A stretch of 40,330 bases of DNA from Bacteroidales bacterium (GTDB lineage Bacteria; Bacteroidota; Bacteroidia; Bacteroidales; UBA932), in NCBI GenBank assembly GCA_017617655.1, contig JAFZVU010000005.1, positions 1-40,330 on the forward strand, read 5' to 3'. This document shows positions 9,087-17,807 of the stretch, piece by piece; position 1 is the stretch's first letter, and the number at the start of each line of letters is the position of its first letter. The translations under genes and the position numbers were made by a program. The notes under the pieces are model-generated. The model was not told the origin of the DNA and made no database searches. It saw only the letters and a program-made list of their open reading frames with translations.

Positions 9087-11005
9087 TACTTACGCTGGTT
9101 CTTCTGCTGTTGCTGCTGGATCTTGTAGGCCTCCTCAAGACGCTGCTGGAAGCGAGACTTCTTGGGAGCTTCCTTGGAGTCGGCTTTCTGCTTCAGCTGA
9201 GCGTAGAGCTTGTCTTCGTCAATGAACCACTTGCGGATGGCGAAGTTCTGGCCTATGGTGATAAGGTTGCTCAGCAGGTAGTAGTAGCTAAGACCGGCTG
9301 AGAAATTGTTACACAGACAGGTCATGAAGATAGGCATGGCCCATACTGACATGAACTTCATACCGGGCATCTGCTGCGAAGTAGCGTTGTTCGAGTCGAA
9401 CGACATCTTCGAATATGCCCACATTGAAATACCCATCAAAAGGGCGAAGAGCGAGATGTGGTTGCCGTAGAGCGGAATCTTGAAGCCGAAATCGAGGATT
9501 GAATCGTAGCAGCTCAGGTCTTCAGCCCAGAGGAAAGGTTGCTGGCGCAGCTCGAAAGATGAAGGGAAGAAGCGGAACATCGCGTACAACAGAGGGAACT
9601 GGAACAGCAACGGCAGACAGCCGCCCAGAGTACTTACCCCTGCCCTCTTGTACAGGTCCATAGTGGCCTGCTGGCGCTTCATGGCGTCGGCCTCCTTGGG
9701 ATAGCGTTCGTTTATCTTCTCCACCTCCGGCTTGAGAACCCTCATCTTTGCCGTAGAGGCGTATGATTTATAGGTGAAAGGCGAAATCACAAGCTTCAGC
9801 ATGATGGTAAGAATCAGGATGATCAGACCGTAGCTTGATATGGACTTGTGAAGCCAGTTGAATACGGGGATGAGGATGAACTTGTTGATGGAGCCCACGA
9901 GCCAGCCGCCAAGAGGCAGCAACTTGTCGAACTTCATGTCGTAGCTCTTCAGCACGGGATAGTGGTTGGGCACGAAGAAGAACTTGAAGCTCTTGACGAA
10001 GTCGGCGCTCTTGTCGCCGTATTCCACGTTCAGCACTGCTGCATCGTGCATCAGGTACTTGTCCGGATTGCCGTCGGCGTAGGTATGTCCGCCCACGTCT
10101 CCTGAAGAGAAGTTGTCTTCAGCGACAAGGATTGATGAGAAGAACTGCTGCTTGAAGGCCACCCACTGCGTCTGACCGGCGAGAGATTCGCTGCCGCCGT
10201 CCTTGCGCATGGAGATTTCCTTGATATTGTCATTGTCGGCATAACGGAAGGCTACGCTTGAGTAGTTCTTCTCGTTGTCATAGCCTTTCTCGAGGCGCGG
10301 CACGTCCCATGCCCACGAAATCTTGAAAGCATAGGCGCTGCGCGGGATGTATTCGTCCATACCCACGAAGTGCAGGTCCATGTTGACGAAGAAATCGTCT
10401 TCCGACAAGGTATAGAGGTTCTCGATGTATGAGTTCTCGTCAAAGTAGAGGCGCATCGAAACGCTGTGGGCGTTCACGCTGGCGACACGATAGTTGAAAT
10501 CCATCGTGTTGATATACTGGCCGGCGTCAAGCTCGATGTCGAAGCTGCTGTTGCGGCGGGTATCTACCAGGTAGAGAGCCGTGCTGTCATATTTGTAGTA
10601 ATCCTTGATGAGGACTTCGGCCACCTGGGCGCCCTTAGTGGAGATGCCCACCTTGACCTTGTCGTTCTCGAGGAATATTATGTCCTCCGTAGCGTCAGCT
10701 GCAGCGGCATTGAGGAAATCGCTCTTGTACAATGCGGGCTCGGCGCTTGCCTCTTCGTCATAGACTACCTCAGCCTGACCGCTCTCGGCCATCTCGGCGA
10801 GTATCCTCTCAATCTCGGTCGAATCAGCGTCAGGGTATGCCTGTGCAGCGGCCTTGAAAGCCTCGGCCCTCTCGATGGAGTCGCGTATGCGGCTCTCCTC
10901 GAGCTGGGCGGCCTGCTGCTTGCTGTACTGCCTGTTGTTATACCAGCTGAATGCAAAAAGGATCAGACCGATGAGGACGAATCCGATAATGCTTTTCTTA
11001 TCCAT
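9086..11005 (-). CDS. yidC: Membrane protein insertase YidC
   Basis: Inner-membrane insertase/chaperone that inserts proteins alone or with SecYEG. The 639-aa protein has TM1 at the very N-terminus (GFVLIGLILFAFSWYNNRQ). A large periplasmic beta domain follows (about residues 60-360). The conserved core begins near 375 with LIILILTIMLKLVISPFTYKSY and continues through ERYPKEADAMKRQ and AGVSTLGGCLPLLFQFPLLYAMF, plus further TM segments. The tail is Lys/Gln-rich (QQQQKNQRK), as in other YidC proteins lacking a dedicated ribosome domain. It overlaps the DUF349 gene by 8 bases, whose stop lies within a GGA-rich stretch near the yidC start. Co-operonic with yggS. Confidence 0.96.
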   Translation of the reverse strand: MDKKSIIGFVLIGLILFAFSWYNNRQYSKQQAAQLEESRIRDSIERAEAFKAAAQAYPDADSTEIERILAEMAESGQAEVVYDEEASAEPALYKSDFLNAAAADATEDIIFLENDKVKVGISTKGAQVAEVLIKDYYKYDSTALYLVDTRRNSSFDIELDAGQYINTMDFNYRVASVNAHSVSMRLYFDENSYIENLYTLSEDDFFVNMDLHFVGMDEYIPRSAYAFKISWAWDVPRLEKGYDNEKNYSSVAFRYADNDNIKEISMRKDGGSESLAGQTQWVAFKQQFFSSILVAEDNFSSGDVGGHTYADGNPDKYLMHDAAVLNVEYGDKSADFVKSFKFFFVPNHYPVLKSYDMKFDKLLPLGGWLVGSINKFILIPVFNWLHKSISSYGLIILILTIMLKLVISPFTYKSYASTAKMRVLKPEVEKINERYPKEADAMKRQQATMDLYKRAGVSTLGGCLPLLFQFPLLYAMFRFFPSSFELRQQPFLWAEDLSCYDSILDFGFKIPLYGNHISLFALLMGISMWAYSKMSFDSNNATSQQMPGMKFMSVWAMPIFMTCLCNNFSAGLSYYYLLSNLITIGQNFAIRKWFIDEDKLYAQLKQKADSKEAPKKSRFQQRLEEAYKIQQQQQKNQRK

Positions 11006-13013
11006 TCTCCTGCTCGCTATCCTTTTCGTCCATCGATTTTATCTTCTTCTCGAGGTCTGCAAGCTCTTGCTTGGCCACTTCTATCTTGCTTGACAGATCT
11101 GCCAGGAGTTTGTCAGCGTTCTTGCTCTTGGCGAAGAAGCCCATGTTGTTCTCCCAGGTAGCGATATCCTGCTCCATCTTGAGGAACTTCTGGATGAGAC
11201 GGTCCTTCTCGGTAACGACTTTGGTGTATGTCTTCTGATGCTGCTCGCCATAACGCTTCTTGAAGCGTGACACGCGGTCAGAAGTCTCTGCAACGGCGCC
11301 GAACTTTTCGCTGACGGCCTTGTTGTATGCGTTCTGCACATTGGCCTTCTCTTTCAGCGGCACGAAACCTATCTCATTCCAGCGGGCCTGGAAAGCAGCG
11401 AGGGCTTCCTTGTCGGCATCTGCGCCTGCGCTCTTATAAGCATTGATCTCGTCGATGATGGCATTCTTGGCGGCGAGGTTGTCGTCGTAGCGGCTGTCCT
11501 GGTCAGAGAAGTGCTTGTCGCGGTTCTCGAAGAAGGCGTCGCAAGCTGCGCGGAAACGCTTCCAGATCTGCTCGGACTTCTTGCGTGAAACCGGGCCGAT
11601 CTCCTTCCACTGCTTCTGCAGATTGATCAGGTAGTCGGAAGTCTTCTTCCACTCGGTGCTGTTTATTACAGCCTCGGCCTGCTCGCAGAGGGCGATCTTC
11701 TTGTCCATGTTCTCCTGCATCTGATCCTTGAACCCTGAGTAGAAATCCCTCTTGGATGCATAGAACTTGTCGCAAGCAGCACGGAAGCGGTCGTATATCT
11801 TCTGGTTGTCCTTCTTTGAGGCGAAACCGATGGTGCGCCATTCTTTCTGGATGTTCTCTATCTCCTTCGACAGAGCGTTCCAGGTGTTGGAATCCTTCAC
11901 CTCACGCTCGGCAATCTCCTCGACCTTCTCGCAAAGGGCGGTTTTGGCCTCGAGATTCTGCTGCTGGTTGCCTTTCTGCGACTCGAAGTAAGCCTGATGC
12001 TTCTTGTTGACCACTGCAGTGGCAGCTTTGAAGCGCTCCCAGATGGTCTCGCGGTGAGCCTTGTCGACGGGACCGTACTCCTTCCACTCGTCATGGAGCT
12101 TCTGGATCTCGCGGAAAGCTGTTACGGCGTTATCGCTGTCTGCCAGAGCCTCGGCCCTTTCGCAGAGCTTCTCCTTGGCCTCGAGATTCTTCTTGAAATC
12201 GAGGTCGCGGAGTTCGCGGTTGATCTTCACATAATCATAGAAAGACTCCACATAGTGGCTGTAAGTCTCGTAGAGGTCCTTAGCCTTGGTAGGAGGCACT
12301 GCGCCGGCAGCACGCCAGCGGTTCTGCAGCTCCCTGAAGGCAGGATATGCGGTGCCAAGGTCGCCGGGATTGTCGACGAGGACCTTGAGCTCATCGATAA
12401 TCTTGCTCTTAACTTCGTAGTTCTCTTCCTTGCGGGCGTTGAGCTCCTGGACATATTTCACACGCACGGTCTTGTACTGGCCGTAGAGATCTTTGAAACC
12501 CCTTTCCAATTCGGTAAAAGGATTGGCAGACACTTCTTCGTTCTCCAGCGGTGCAACTTCAGCCTCAGCTGCGGCCTCGGCCTCTGCGACAACGGCATCA
12601 ACTGCGTCGGCTGCTGCTTCTACTGCAGTCTCAACAGCGTCCGCTGCGATTACTACAGCTTCTGCCGTAGCCTGTCCGGCCTGCTCGGCCTGCTGGGCGA
12701 CAGCTGTCACCACGGGCTGGAATCCGGCGGCGATCTTCTCTTTCTTGAGAGTCTTGTAGAACGCGGCCTTGATGCCCTCGGCATACTTGTAGAGCTGCTG
12801 CACATCGCCCTTGTCGAGGAGTTCCTGGAAAAGGTCGACGAGTTCCTTCAGTCCTTTGTTGGAATAATCAATAACTTCTTCAACGGGAGCTGCTTCGGCT
12901 GCAACCGCATCAACGGGTGCTTCCTCAACTTCCGGAGTCATAACGACAGGTTGCTCGAGGCTGTTTTCAGCTTCAGGAGCAATCGGTTTCAAATCTTCAC
13001 TCATGGGGTTCAA
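10998..13013 (-). CDS. DUF349 repeat coiled-coil protein
   Basis: A 671-aa largely helical protein. The N-terminal 190 residues are acidic and alanine-rich (runs of A, E, V) and probably disordered or coiled. From about residue 190 onward come repeated units of about 70 residues with the DUF349 pattern: FRELQNRWRAAGAVP, IQKLHDEWKEYGPVDK, IQKEWRTIGFASKK, LQKQWKEIGPVSRKKS and FQARWNEIGFVPLKEK, each followed by IWxRFRAA-like helices. It ends in a long coiled coil. No signal peptide or TM, so it is cytosolic. The family has no well-established biochemical role. It is the first gene of the operon, with a promoter at 13030-13037, followed by yidC and yggS. Confidence 0.88.
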   Translation of the reverse strand: MNPMSEDLKPIAPEAENSLEQPVVMTPEVEEAPVDAVAAEAAPVEEVIDYSNKGLKELVDLFQELLDKGDVQQLYKYAEGIKAAFYKTLKKEKIAAGFQPVVTAVAQQAEQAGQATAEAVVIAADAVETAVEAAADAVDAVVAEAEAAAEAEVAPLENEEVSANPFTELERGFKDLYGQYKTVRVKYVQELNARKEENYEVKSKIIDELKVLVDNPGDLGTAYPAFRELQNRWRAAGAVPPTKAKDLYETYSHYVESFYDYVKINRELRDLDFKKNLEAKEKLCERAEALADSDNAVTAFREIQKLHDEWKEYGPVDKAHRETIWERFKAATAVVNKKHQAYFESQKGNQQQNLEAKTALCEKVEEIAEREVKDSNTWNALSKEIENIQKEWRTIGFASKKDNQKIYDRFRAACDKFYASKRDFYSGFKDQMQENMDKKIALCEQAEAVINSTEWKKTSDYLINLQKQWKEIGPVSRKKSEQIWKRFRAACDAFFENRDKHFSDQDSRYDDNLAAKNAIIDEINAYKSAGADADKEALAAFQARWNEIGFVPLKEKANVQNAYNKAVSEKFGAVAETSDRVSRFKKRYGEQHQKTYTKVVTEKDRLIQKFLKMEQDIATWENNMGFFAKSKNADKLLADLSSKIEVAKQELADLEKKIKSMDEKDSEQENG

Positions 13014-13029
13014 TTAAATATTAAGCTTG

Positions 13030-13037
13030 CAAATATA
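13030..13037 (-). promoter_or_regulatory. Putative -7 promoter element TATATTTG for DUF349-yidC-yggS
   Basis: TATATTTG on the minus strand matches TAnnTTTG, 16 bases upstream of the DUF349 start at 13013. Confidence 0.55.
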
Positions 13038-13058
13038 ATACTTTTCTGATTTAATCAG

Positions 13059-13066
13059 TACTTTTG
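13059..13066 (+). promoter_or_regulatory. Putative -7 promoter element TACTTTTG for trmD, almost abutting the ATG
   Basis: TACTTTTG matches TAnnTTTG and ends only 5 bases before the trmD ATG at 13072. Since transcription normally starts about 7 bases past this element, the trmD mRNA would have essentially no 5' leader. Confidence 0.55.
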
Positions 13067-13071
13067 CAGTC

Positions 13072-13755
13072 ATGAGAATAGATATTCTATCTGCCGTTCC
13101 GGAATTGCTGGAAAGCCCGCTGAATTATTCTATAGTGCAGCGCGCGAAAGACAAGGGTCTTGTCGACATACATATCCATAATATCCGCGACTACGGCCTT
13201 GGCAATTACCGCCAGATCGACGACTATGCCTACGGCGGGGACGCCGGTATGGTGATGATGGTCGAACCCATCTTCAATATAATAGAGAAGCTGAAGAAGG
13301 AGCGTGACTACGACGAAGTGATCTACACCTCTCCCGACGGCCAGATCCTCGACCAGGCCTGCGCCAACCACCTCAGCTGCCTGCAGAACATCATCATCCT
13401 CTGCGGCCACTACAAGGGCATCGACCAGCGCATCCGCGACCACCTCATCACCATGGAAATCTCTGCGGGCGACTACGTCCTCAGCGGCGGCGAGCTGCCG
13501 GCAGCCATAATCACCGACGCGGTGGTGCGCCTGATACCCGGCGCTCTCGGCGACGAGACCTCAGCCCTCTCCGATTCATTCCAGGACGAACTCCTCTCCC
13601 CTCCCATCTACACCCGCCCGGCCGATTTCAACGGCTGGAAGGTGCCGGACGTGCTGCTGAGCGGCAACCCGAAGCTCATCAAGGCCTGGCAGGACGAACA
13701 GGCCCTCGAGCGCACCAAGAGGCTCCGCCCGGGACTGCTGAAAAACAAGGATTAA
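13072..13755 (+). CDS. trmD: tRNA (guanine-37-N1) methyltransferase
   Basis: SPOUT-class enzyme that methylates G37 next to the anticodon using S-adenosylmethionine, preventing frameshifting. The 227-aa protein has [18 protein letters not shown] at the start, then [20 protein letters not shown], the knotted cofactor loop region [11 protein letters not shown] and [15 protein letters not shown], and the C-terminal tRNA-binding part with [20 protein letters not shown]. It is not in the usual rpsP-rimM-trmD-rplS cluster of Proteobacteria; here it stands alone, divergent from the DUF349 operon and convergent with the Kelch-AraC gene 12 bases away, with no obvious terminator between. Confidence 0.96.
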   Translation: MRIDILSAVPELLESPLNYSIVQRAKDKGLVDIHIHNIRDYGLGNYRQIDDYAYGGDAGMVMMVEPIFNIIEKLKKERDYDEVIYTSPDGQILDQACANHLSCLQNIIILCGHYKGIDQRIRDHLITMEISAGDYVLSGGELPAAIITDAVVRLIPGALGDETSALSDSFQDELLSPPIYTRPADFNGWKVPDVLLSGNPKLIKAWQDEQALERTKRLRPGLLKNKD

Positions 13756-13767
13756 CGATTTCTGAAA

Positions 13768-15474
13768 CTATCTGCCCTTGGTGGCCTTCTGACTTTCCAG
13801 CCATTCCATGGGGGTCATGCCGGTCTGCGCCTTGAAGTTGCGGAAGAACGCCGAGCGGGACGAGAATCCGGATGCGTCCGCCACGTCAGCCAGCAGCATA
13901 TCAGGATGCTCAAGCATCAGCTGCTGGGCATGGCTGATGCGAAGGCCGTTCACCAGGTCGGTGAATTTTGTGCCGGACATGTTGTTCACCAACAGGCTGA
14001 TATAGGTTTTGTTGGTCGCCAGTTCCTGGGCTATGTCTTCAAGGTGGAGGTCTTTGCGCAGGAAGAGCTTCTTCTCTCCTATCAGTTCGAGCATCTGCTC
14101 CATCATATCGGCGCGCAGCGTGTTGTCATCCTCAGGCTGAGCTTCTGCGGCAGTTTTGCGCTTTCTTTTCAGGATTAAGCATGCGGCTGCTATCAGCCCT
14201 GCCAGCAGAATGCCTCCGGCAAGCCACCAGCCCCAACTTTGCCTTGCAGCAGCGGTGGAAGGATCTGTATAGAGCATCCAAGACTCTGAACCGCAATGGA
14301 AATATGCTCCCTTGCCCTGGTCAAGTCCCGGATCTATGCCGGTTCCGCCGGCCAGTAGCAGCCTCCCGCCGGATAGCAGAAGCGGCTGTCCGAAAAAGGG
14401 CTGAGAGTCCGGAGTGTCGACCTTGTATACACGCAAGGATGCCTTACCGCCGTCCAGCGTGGCATCGTAGTCTATACATCCCAGATAGTAGCCGCCGTCC
14501 GCTCCGAATCCCATGACCCATGCTATCCTGTCGGCCCGGTCTGCCTGCAGATAGGCGCACCAGGTGAGGGATTCACCGTCGGGAGCTGCATTCGGGAAAG
14601 GATGGTCCATCTCCAGCAGGGAGAATTGCTCGCCGCTCAACTTAATGATGGCGAGATGCATGTCTGAGCGGGACAGGGCTGGAATCAGATAGGTATAATC
14701 ACCTATGCGGAGTTCGTCACCGGAACAAGGAGACAGCGGGTATGGATGCATATCCCATTCCTCCATCAGCGGCTCGCTGAACGGCTCGCCATGCAGGCGG
14801 TCCACCATGGGCTCCGCCGGTCCGCCATACGCACTACTTCCACTGAAGATCAGAACATTGTCGGGCGCAGATTGAAGGATATAAGGGTAGGCGCGCGGTG
14901 TGGCCGCCTCTTTAATATGAGAGAAGCCCTTGCCGGGCACATAATGTTCTATGGCATCGGCGGCCAGCCAGTTGCCGGAGATTATCACCTCTCCGTCTGC
15001 AATGGCCAGAGCCGATACACCGGCGCGTTTGCGGTCCATGATGCCCAACGCAGTGGTGCTGTGGGTAGCAGGGTCGTACACTTCCACACCCCAGCTCTGG
15101 CCGATACCGAAATTCTCGGCACAGCCGCCTCCCAGCATCACCTTACCGTCCGGCAGCAATGTGGTGAAGCCGTAATAGTGCGGGTATTTCATCGGCACCT
15201 TGTTCCACTTGCCATCGCTGTAGTACTCGATGCTGGGTTCCAGGACGAATGCATCCGTAATGCCTCCAAGCAGCGTCGGCTCGCCATTCAACAACATGAA
15301 ATGCGCCCCGCCGCGCGGCGCTGTGAGGTCCGGCTGCCGCTCCGCCCTCAGCTCATAGAACTGCACCCCGTCCACCTCGCCCAGCTCCCGCACGCCCTCC
15401 TGCACCGGACCACACGCCGCCAGAGCGGCCAGTGCCGATGTAATGATAGCGATATGAATAAACGTCCGGCGCAT
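13768..15474 (-). CDS. Membrane-anchored regulator: Kelch-like beta-propeller, TM helix, AraC-type DNA-binding domain
   Basis: A 568-aa one-component regulator from the ATG at 15474. The N-terminus MRRTFIHIAIITSALAALAAC looks like a lipoprotein signal with lipobox LAAC. Residues about 40-390 contain Kelch/galactose-oxidase-like units (GGAHFMLLNGEPTLLGG, LLPDGKVMLGGG, SALAIADGEVIISG, PLLLSGGRLLLAGG). A TM helix (WLAGGILLAGLIAAACLIL) and a basic stop KRKRK follow. The C-terminal 110 residues form an AraC domain (HLEDIAQELATNKTYISLLV, then VADASGFSSRSAFFRNFKAQTG). This topology puts the propeller outside and the DNA-binding domain in the cytosol. It lies just downstream of the fimbrillin-like lipoprotein gene and may regulate it. 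The ligand is unknown; glycan sensing is inference. Confidence 0.85.
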   Translation of the reverse strand: MRRTFIHIAIITSALAALAACGPVQEGVRELGEVDGVQFYELRAERQPDLTAPRGGAHFMLLNGEPTLLGGITDAFVLEPSIEYYSDGKWNKVPMKYPHYYGFTTLLPDGKVMLGGGCAENFGIGQSWGVEVYDPATHSTTALGIMDRKRAGVSALAIADGEVIISGNWLAADAIEHYVPGKGFSHIKEAATPRAYPYILQSAPDNVLIFSGSSAYGGPAEPMVDRLHGEPFSEPLMEEWDMHPYPLSPCSGDELRIGDYTYLIPALSRSDMHLAIIKLSGEQFSLLEMDHPFPNAAPDGESLTWCAYLQADRADRIAWVMGFGADGGYYLGCIDYDATLDGGKASLRVYKVDTPDSQPFFGQPLLLSGGRLLLAGGTGIDPGLDQGKGAYFHCGSESWMLYTDPSTAAARQSWGWWLAGGILLAGLIAAACLILKRKRKTAAEAQPEDDNTLRADMMEQMLELIGEKKLFLRKDLHLEDIAQELATNKTYISLLVNNMSGTKFTDLVNGLRISHAQQLMLEHPDMLLADVADASGFSSRSAFFRNFKAQTGMTPMEWLESQKATKGR

Positions 15475-15481
15475 TACTCTA

Positions 15482-15489
15482 CAAAGATA
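15482..15489 (-). promoter_or_regulatory. Putative -7 promoter element TATCTTTG for the Kelch-AraC gene
   Basis: TATCTTTG on the minus strand matches TAnnTTTG and ends 7 bases before the ATG at 15474. It supports that start over one 21 bases upstream and predicts a leaderless or near-leaderless mRNA. Confidence 0.55.
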
Positions 15490-15543
15490 ATTCAATCGCC
15501 CGGCGGGAGCAAATGTTGCAAGGTTTGCAATGGAAGAGTATAA

Positions 15544-17394
15544 CTAGTTGTTATTAGGCGTAAATGTCCAGGTATTGCCACTATTGCTGACGACAAGGTT
15601 CAAGTTAGGGAAGACACTTTCGGCCGTAGGGTTCTCTACTCCGTCGATGGTGATACTGCCGACACTTGAGCTGGCGTTGCCTTTGCCGATGGGAGCCTGC
15701 GCAGATGCGTTTCCTTTGCTCGCGGCCAGGCGCACAATGCCGCTGGTGACAGTAATACTGCCACATGTGCCTCCAGCAGAGCTTGTCCCTATGCCCGCAG
15801 ATCCGCGGCCATTATAATCTACGGTTCCAACTGCAGTAATATCACCGCCCGTAATAACGATGTCGCCACAAGTTCCGGTAGAGCCTATCCCGGGACCGGT
15901 GACCGCGCCGCCTCTGCCGGTTGCCGTCACCGTACCTCCACTGATGGTGAGCGTACCCAATGCAGTCAGTCCGGATGCGCCATAGTAATGACGGGAATTA
16001 CCATCTGCGTTCACTGTGCCTCCGCTAATAGTCATATTTCTCTTTGCGAAAATAGCGACGGAACCAGTTGATGTTATTGAACCGCCAGAAATATTGACGT
16101 CATTATAAGCATACAAGCCCTCTGGATAATTGTCCCTGTCACTATTATTCGCGCTGACATCAATGGTGACATTGCCACCGGTTTGTGTGTAGTTATTGAC
16201 GACAACAGCCGAAGGGCTCCTATAATAGGATGAATTGAGTGTCAATAATCCTCCTTCGATAACCAGATTGACCGTGGAGTTGTTAATACAATAATTCATT
16301 GTCCCCGAAGTCCAGCGAGAACAGTTCAAAGATCCCTCCCCGCCAATGGTTAGGGTGCTGTTGTTCGCCGGGATGATAGCGTTAAACCGGTCAGTGGTAA
16401 TGGGCGCAATCACATTGTCACCGACAAGTGTCAACGTAGCATCGCCTTCGGTGATAATCTGCCTGCTTGTTGTATTTTGAAGGGTTACACTGGCTCCCGC
16501 GCCTATTGTGAGCGTATGGGCATCACTGCTACCTGTCACTATTGCTATCTCACCCGCCGGAACGGTAACATTGCCCGCCGACAGGTCATATTCCAAATGG
16601 ATATTGTTTGCCGGCAGGTTAATGGTCGTGATCTGGCTACGGCCGACCACGACGGTCTTGTCGCTCTTCAGCGTAAAGGTCTGAGAAGCGCCGGTTGTTG
16701 TAGTGACGGTAATACTCAGACCCGTATAATTACCAGCCGGGACGGCGATATTGAAACGAACTGCGTCCGTTCCAATGGCAACGCCTTCCGTGCCGCAGTT
16801 CAGGGTTACGCCTGCAGTGCCGCTGCTGACAACGGCAGCGTCACTGGAGACGGTGAACGGGCCGCTCATGGCCTGATTTGCGCTGAGGGCGATGCTGCTG
16901 ACTTTTTGGCCGGCCTGATTTGTCGTCAGACTGAGTTTGATGATGCCTCCGAGGTTTTTGAAACCAAGGCTGGTAGTGCTGCTGACAGCCATCATCGGAG
17001 CGCCGGAAATGTTTTCGGCCACATAGGTCTGCTCTGCCGGAAGTGTCAGAGTACCTCCATTGTACATTGTGGAAGGATAGTACGCGGTATATGATGGTGT
17101 ATTCGCTACTTCGCCAGATGAATGAGTAAAGTCACCTTGCGAAGTGGTACTAGTTGTCTCATATACTCCTGCATGGCTGGCACCATCAACGATAGTAATC
17201 AAGTCCCCATTCTGCCAGAGAACGTTATAGTTATCATCGAGCGTTGTCTTGGTCGCTGCGCTCTCGGTAGTAGCGGTAAAGACTGCTGCCGACGAAACTG
17301 GTTTTTCAGACACATCTCCGGGGAGATCGATTTTTGACTCGCATGAAGCCAGGGCCATTATGCCGAGAACTGCAATAATCCAGATCTTTTTCAT
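15544..17394 (-). CDS. Fimbrillin-like lipoprotein with C-terminal beta-helix/carbohydrate-binding-like region
   Basis: Surface lipoprotein of 616 aa: signal peptide MKKIWIIAVLGIMALASC with lipobox LASC. Residues about 35-270 resemble Bacteroidetes fimbrillin-like domains (FTATTESAATKTTLDDNYNV, WQNGDLITIVDG, YTAYYPS, LGGIIKLSL). Residues about 275-590 are a glycine- and threonine-rich repeat with recurring TISGGTV, ITGGDIT and ITVTSGIV strings, expected to form a right-handed parallel beta-helix as seen in some carbohydrate-binding-domain proteins. No catalytic motif is visible. The gene has an unusually strong ribosome binding site (AAGGAGGT) and follows a 46-aa ORF. An adhesin or glycan-binding role is inferred from architecture only. 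Confidence 0.8.
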   Translation of the reverse strand: MKKIWIIAVLGIMALASCESKIDLPGDVSEKPVSSAAVFTATTESAATKTTLDDNYNVLWQNGDLITIVDGASHAGVYETTSTTSQGDFTHSSGEVANTPSYTAYYPSTMYNGGTLTLPAEQTYVAENISGAPMMAVSSTTSLGFKNLGGIIKLSLTTNQAGQKVSSIALSANQAMSGPFTVSSDAAVVSSGTAGVTLNCGTEGVAIGTDAVRFNIAVPAGNYTGLSITVTTTTGASQTFTLKSDKTVVVGRSQITTINLPANNIHLEYDLSAGNVTVPAGEIAIVTGSSDAHTLTIGAGASVTLQNTTSRQIITEGDATLTLVGDNVIAPITTDRFNAIIPANNSTLTIGGEGSLNCSRWTSGTMNYCINNSTVNLVIEGGLLTLNSSYYRSPSAVVVNNYTQTGGNVTIDVSANNSDRDNYPEGLYAYNDVNISGGSITSTGSVAIFAKRNMTISGGTVNADGNSRHYYGASGLTALGTLTISGGTVTATGRGGAVTGPGIGSTGTCGDIVITGGDITAVGTVDYNGRGSAGIGTSSAGGTCGSITVTSGIVRLAASKGNASAQAPIGKGNASSSVGSITIDGVENPTAESVFPNLNLVVSNSGNTWTFTPNNN

Positions 17395-17400
17395 TCTACA

Positions 17401-17409
17401 TACCTCCTT
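17401..17409 (-). promoter_or_regulatory. Perfect Shine-Dalgarno sequence before the fimbrillin-like gene
   Basis: The minus strand reads AAGGAGGTA, with 6 bases between it and the ATG at 17394. It overlaps none of the 46-aa ORF. Such a full anti-16S match is uncommon in Bacteroidetes and is not seen before other genes in this window. Confidence 0.75.
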
Positions 17410-17550
17410 CTATTCAAAATCACCATCTCCGTACGAATTGGAGTTAATAGTGTATGTTTCTGTCATTCCTCTTTGGCTTCCGCAGATTACACATTGAGCC
17501 TTGACAGCGAGAACCTCGGTCGCCGGCGTTTCATAAACCTTTCGTTCCAT
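17410..17550 (-). CDS. Small hypothetical protein, 46 aa, leading the lipoprotein gene
   Basis: ATG at 17550, TAG at 17412-17410. The product begins MERKVYETPATEVLAVKAQC, then reads VICGSQRGMTETYTINSNSY and ends GDGDFE. It has no signal peptide or TM and has a CxxC-like pair (Cys20, Cys23). The YExPxxEVLxV opening followed by an ICGS-type turn is reminiscent of short ORFs often found near surface lipoprotein genes in Bacteroidetes; this is from memory of the pattern, not a search. The 15-base gap to the next start is filled by the Shine-Dalgarno sequence, so the two are almost surely co-transcribed. Function unknown; a translational leader or small secreted/precursor peptide are both possible. 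Confidence 0.6.
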   Translation of the reverse strand: MERKVYETPATEVLAVKAQCVICGSQRGMTETYTINSNSYGDGDFE

Positions 17551-17764
17551 TCTTATATCAATTAATATTATTTTGCTTGAATGTAGAGCTACGCCGAAAA
17601 AGAGCGAGTCCCACCATCAATATTTCAGAGTCCTCATTCTTAAAATGATTTGACACTCATTTGTAAGCCACTCCCGTATAGGCAGTTATCGACAAAGTCA
17701 TTTTGCACTCTAAGACGATTGGGCATTTCGGAAATTTGATGGCGGTTTATCAATGATTTTTTTG

Positions 17765-17772
17765 TATTTTTG
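17765..17772 (+). promoter_or_regulatory. Putative -7 promoter element TATTTTTG for the cysteine-rich lipoprotein genes
   Basis: TATTTTTG matches TAnnTTTG and lies 35 bases upstream of the ATG at 17808. The rest of the 257-base gap (17551-17807) between divergent genes is AT-rich; I saw no further gene or RNA in it and no clear -7 element for the minus-strand genes. Confidence 0.5.
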
Positions 17773-17807
17773 TTTCTAAATACGAAAACAGCTAAACAAA
17801 TTCAGAA

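Noticed and set aside
17551-17700. Short minus-strand frame reading MVGLALFRRSSTFKQNN in the divergent gap
   Set aside because: Only 19 codons, no ribosome binding context and no recognisable family; treated as spacer.
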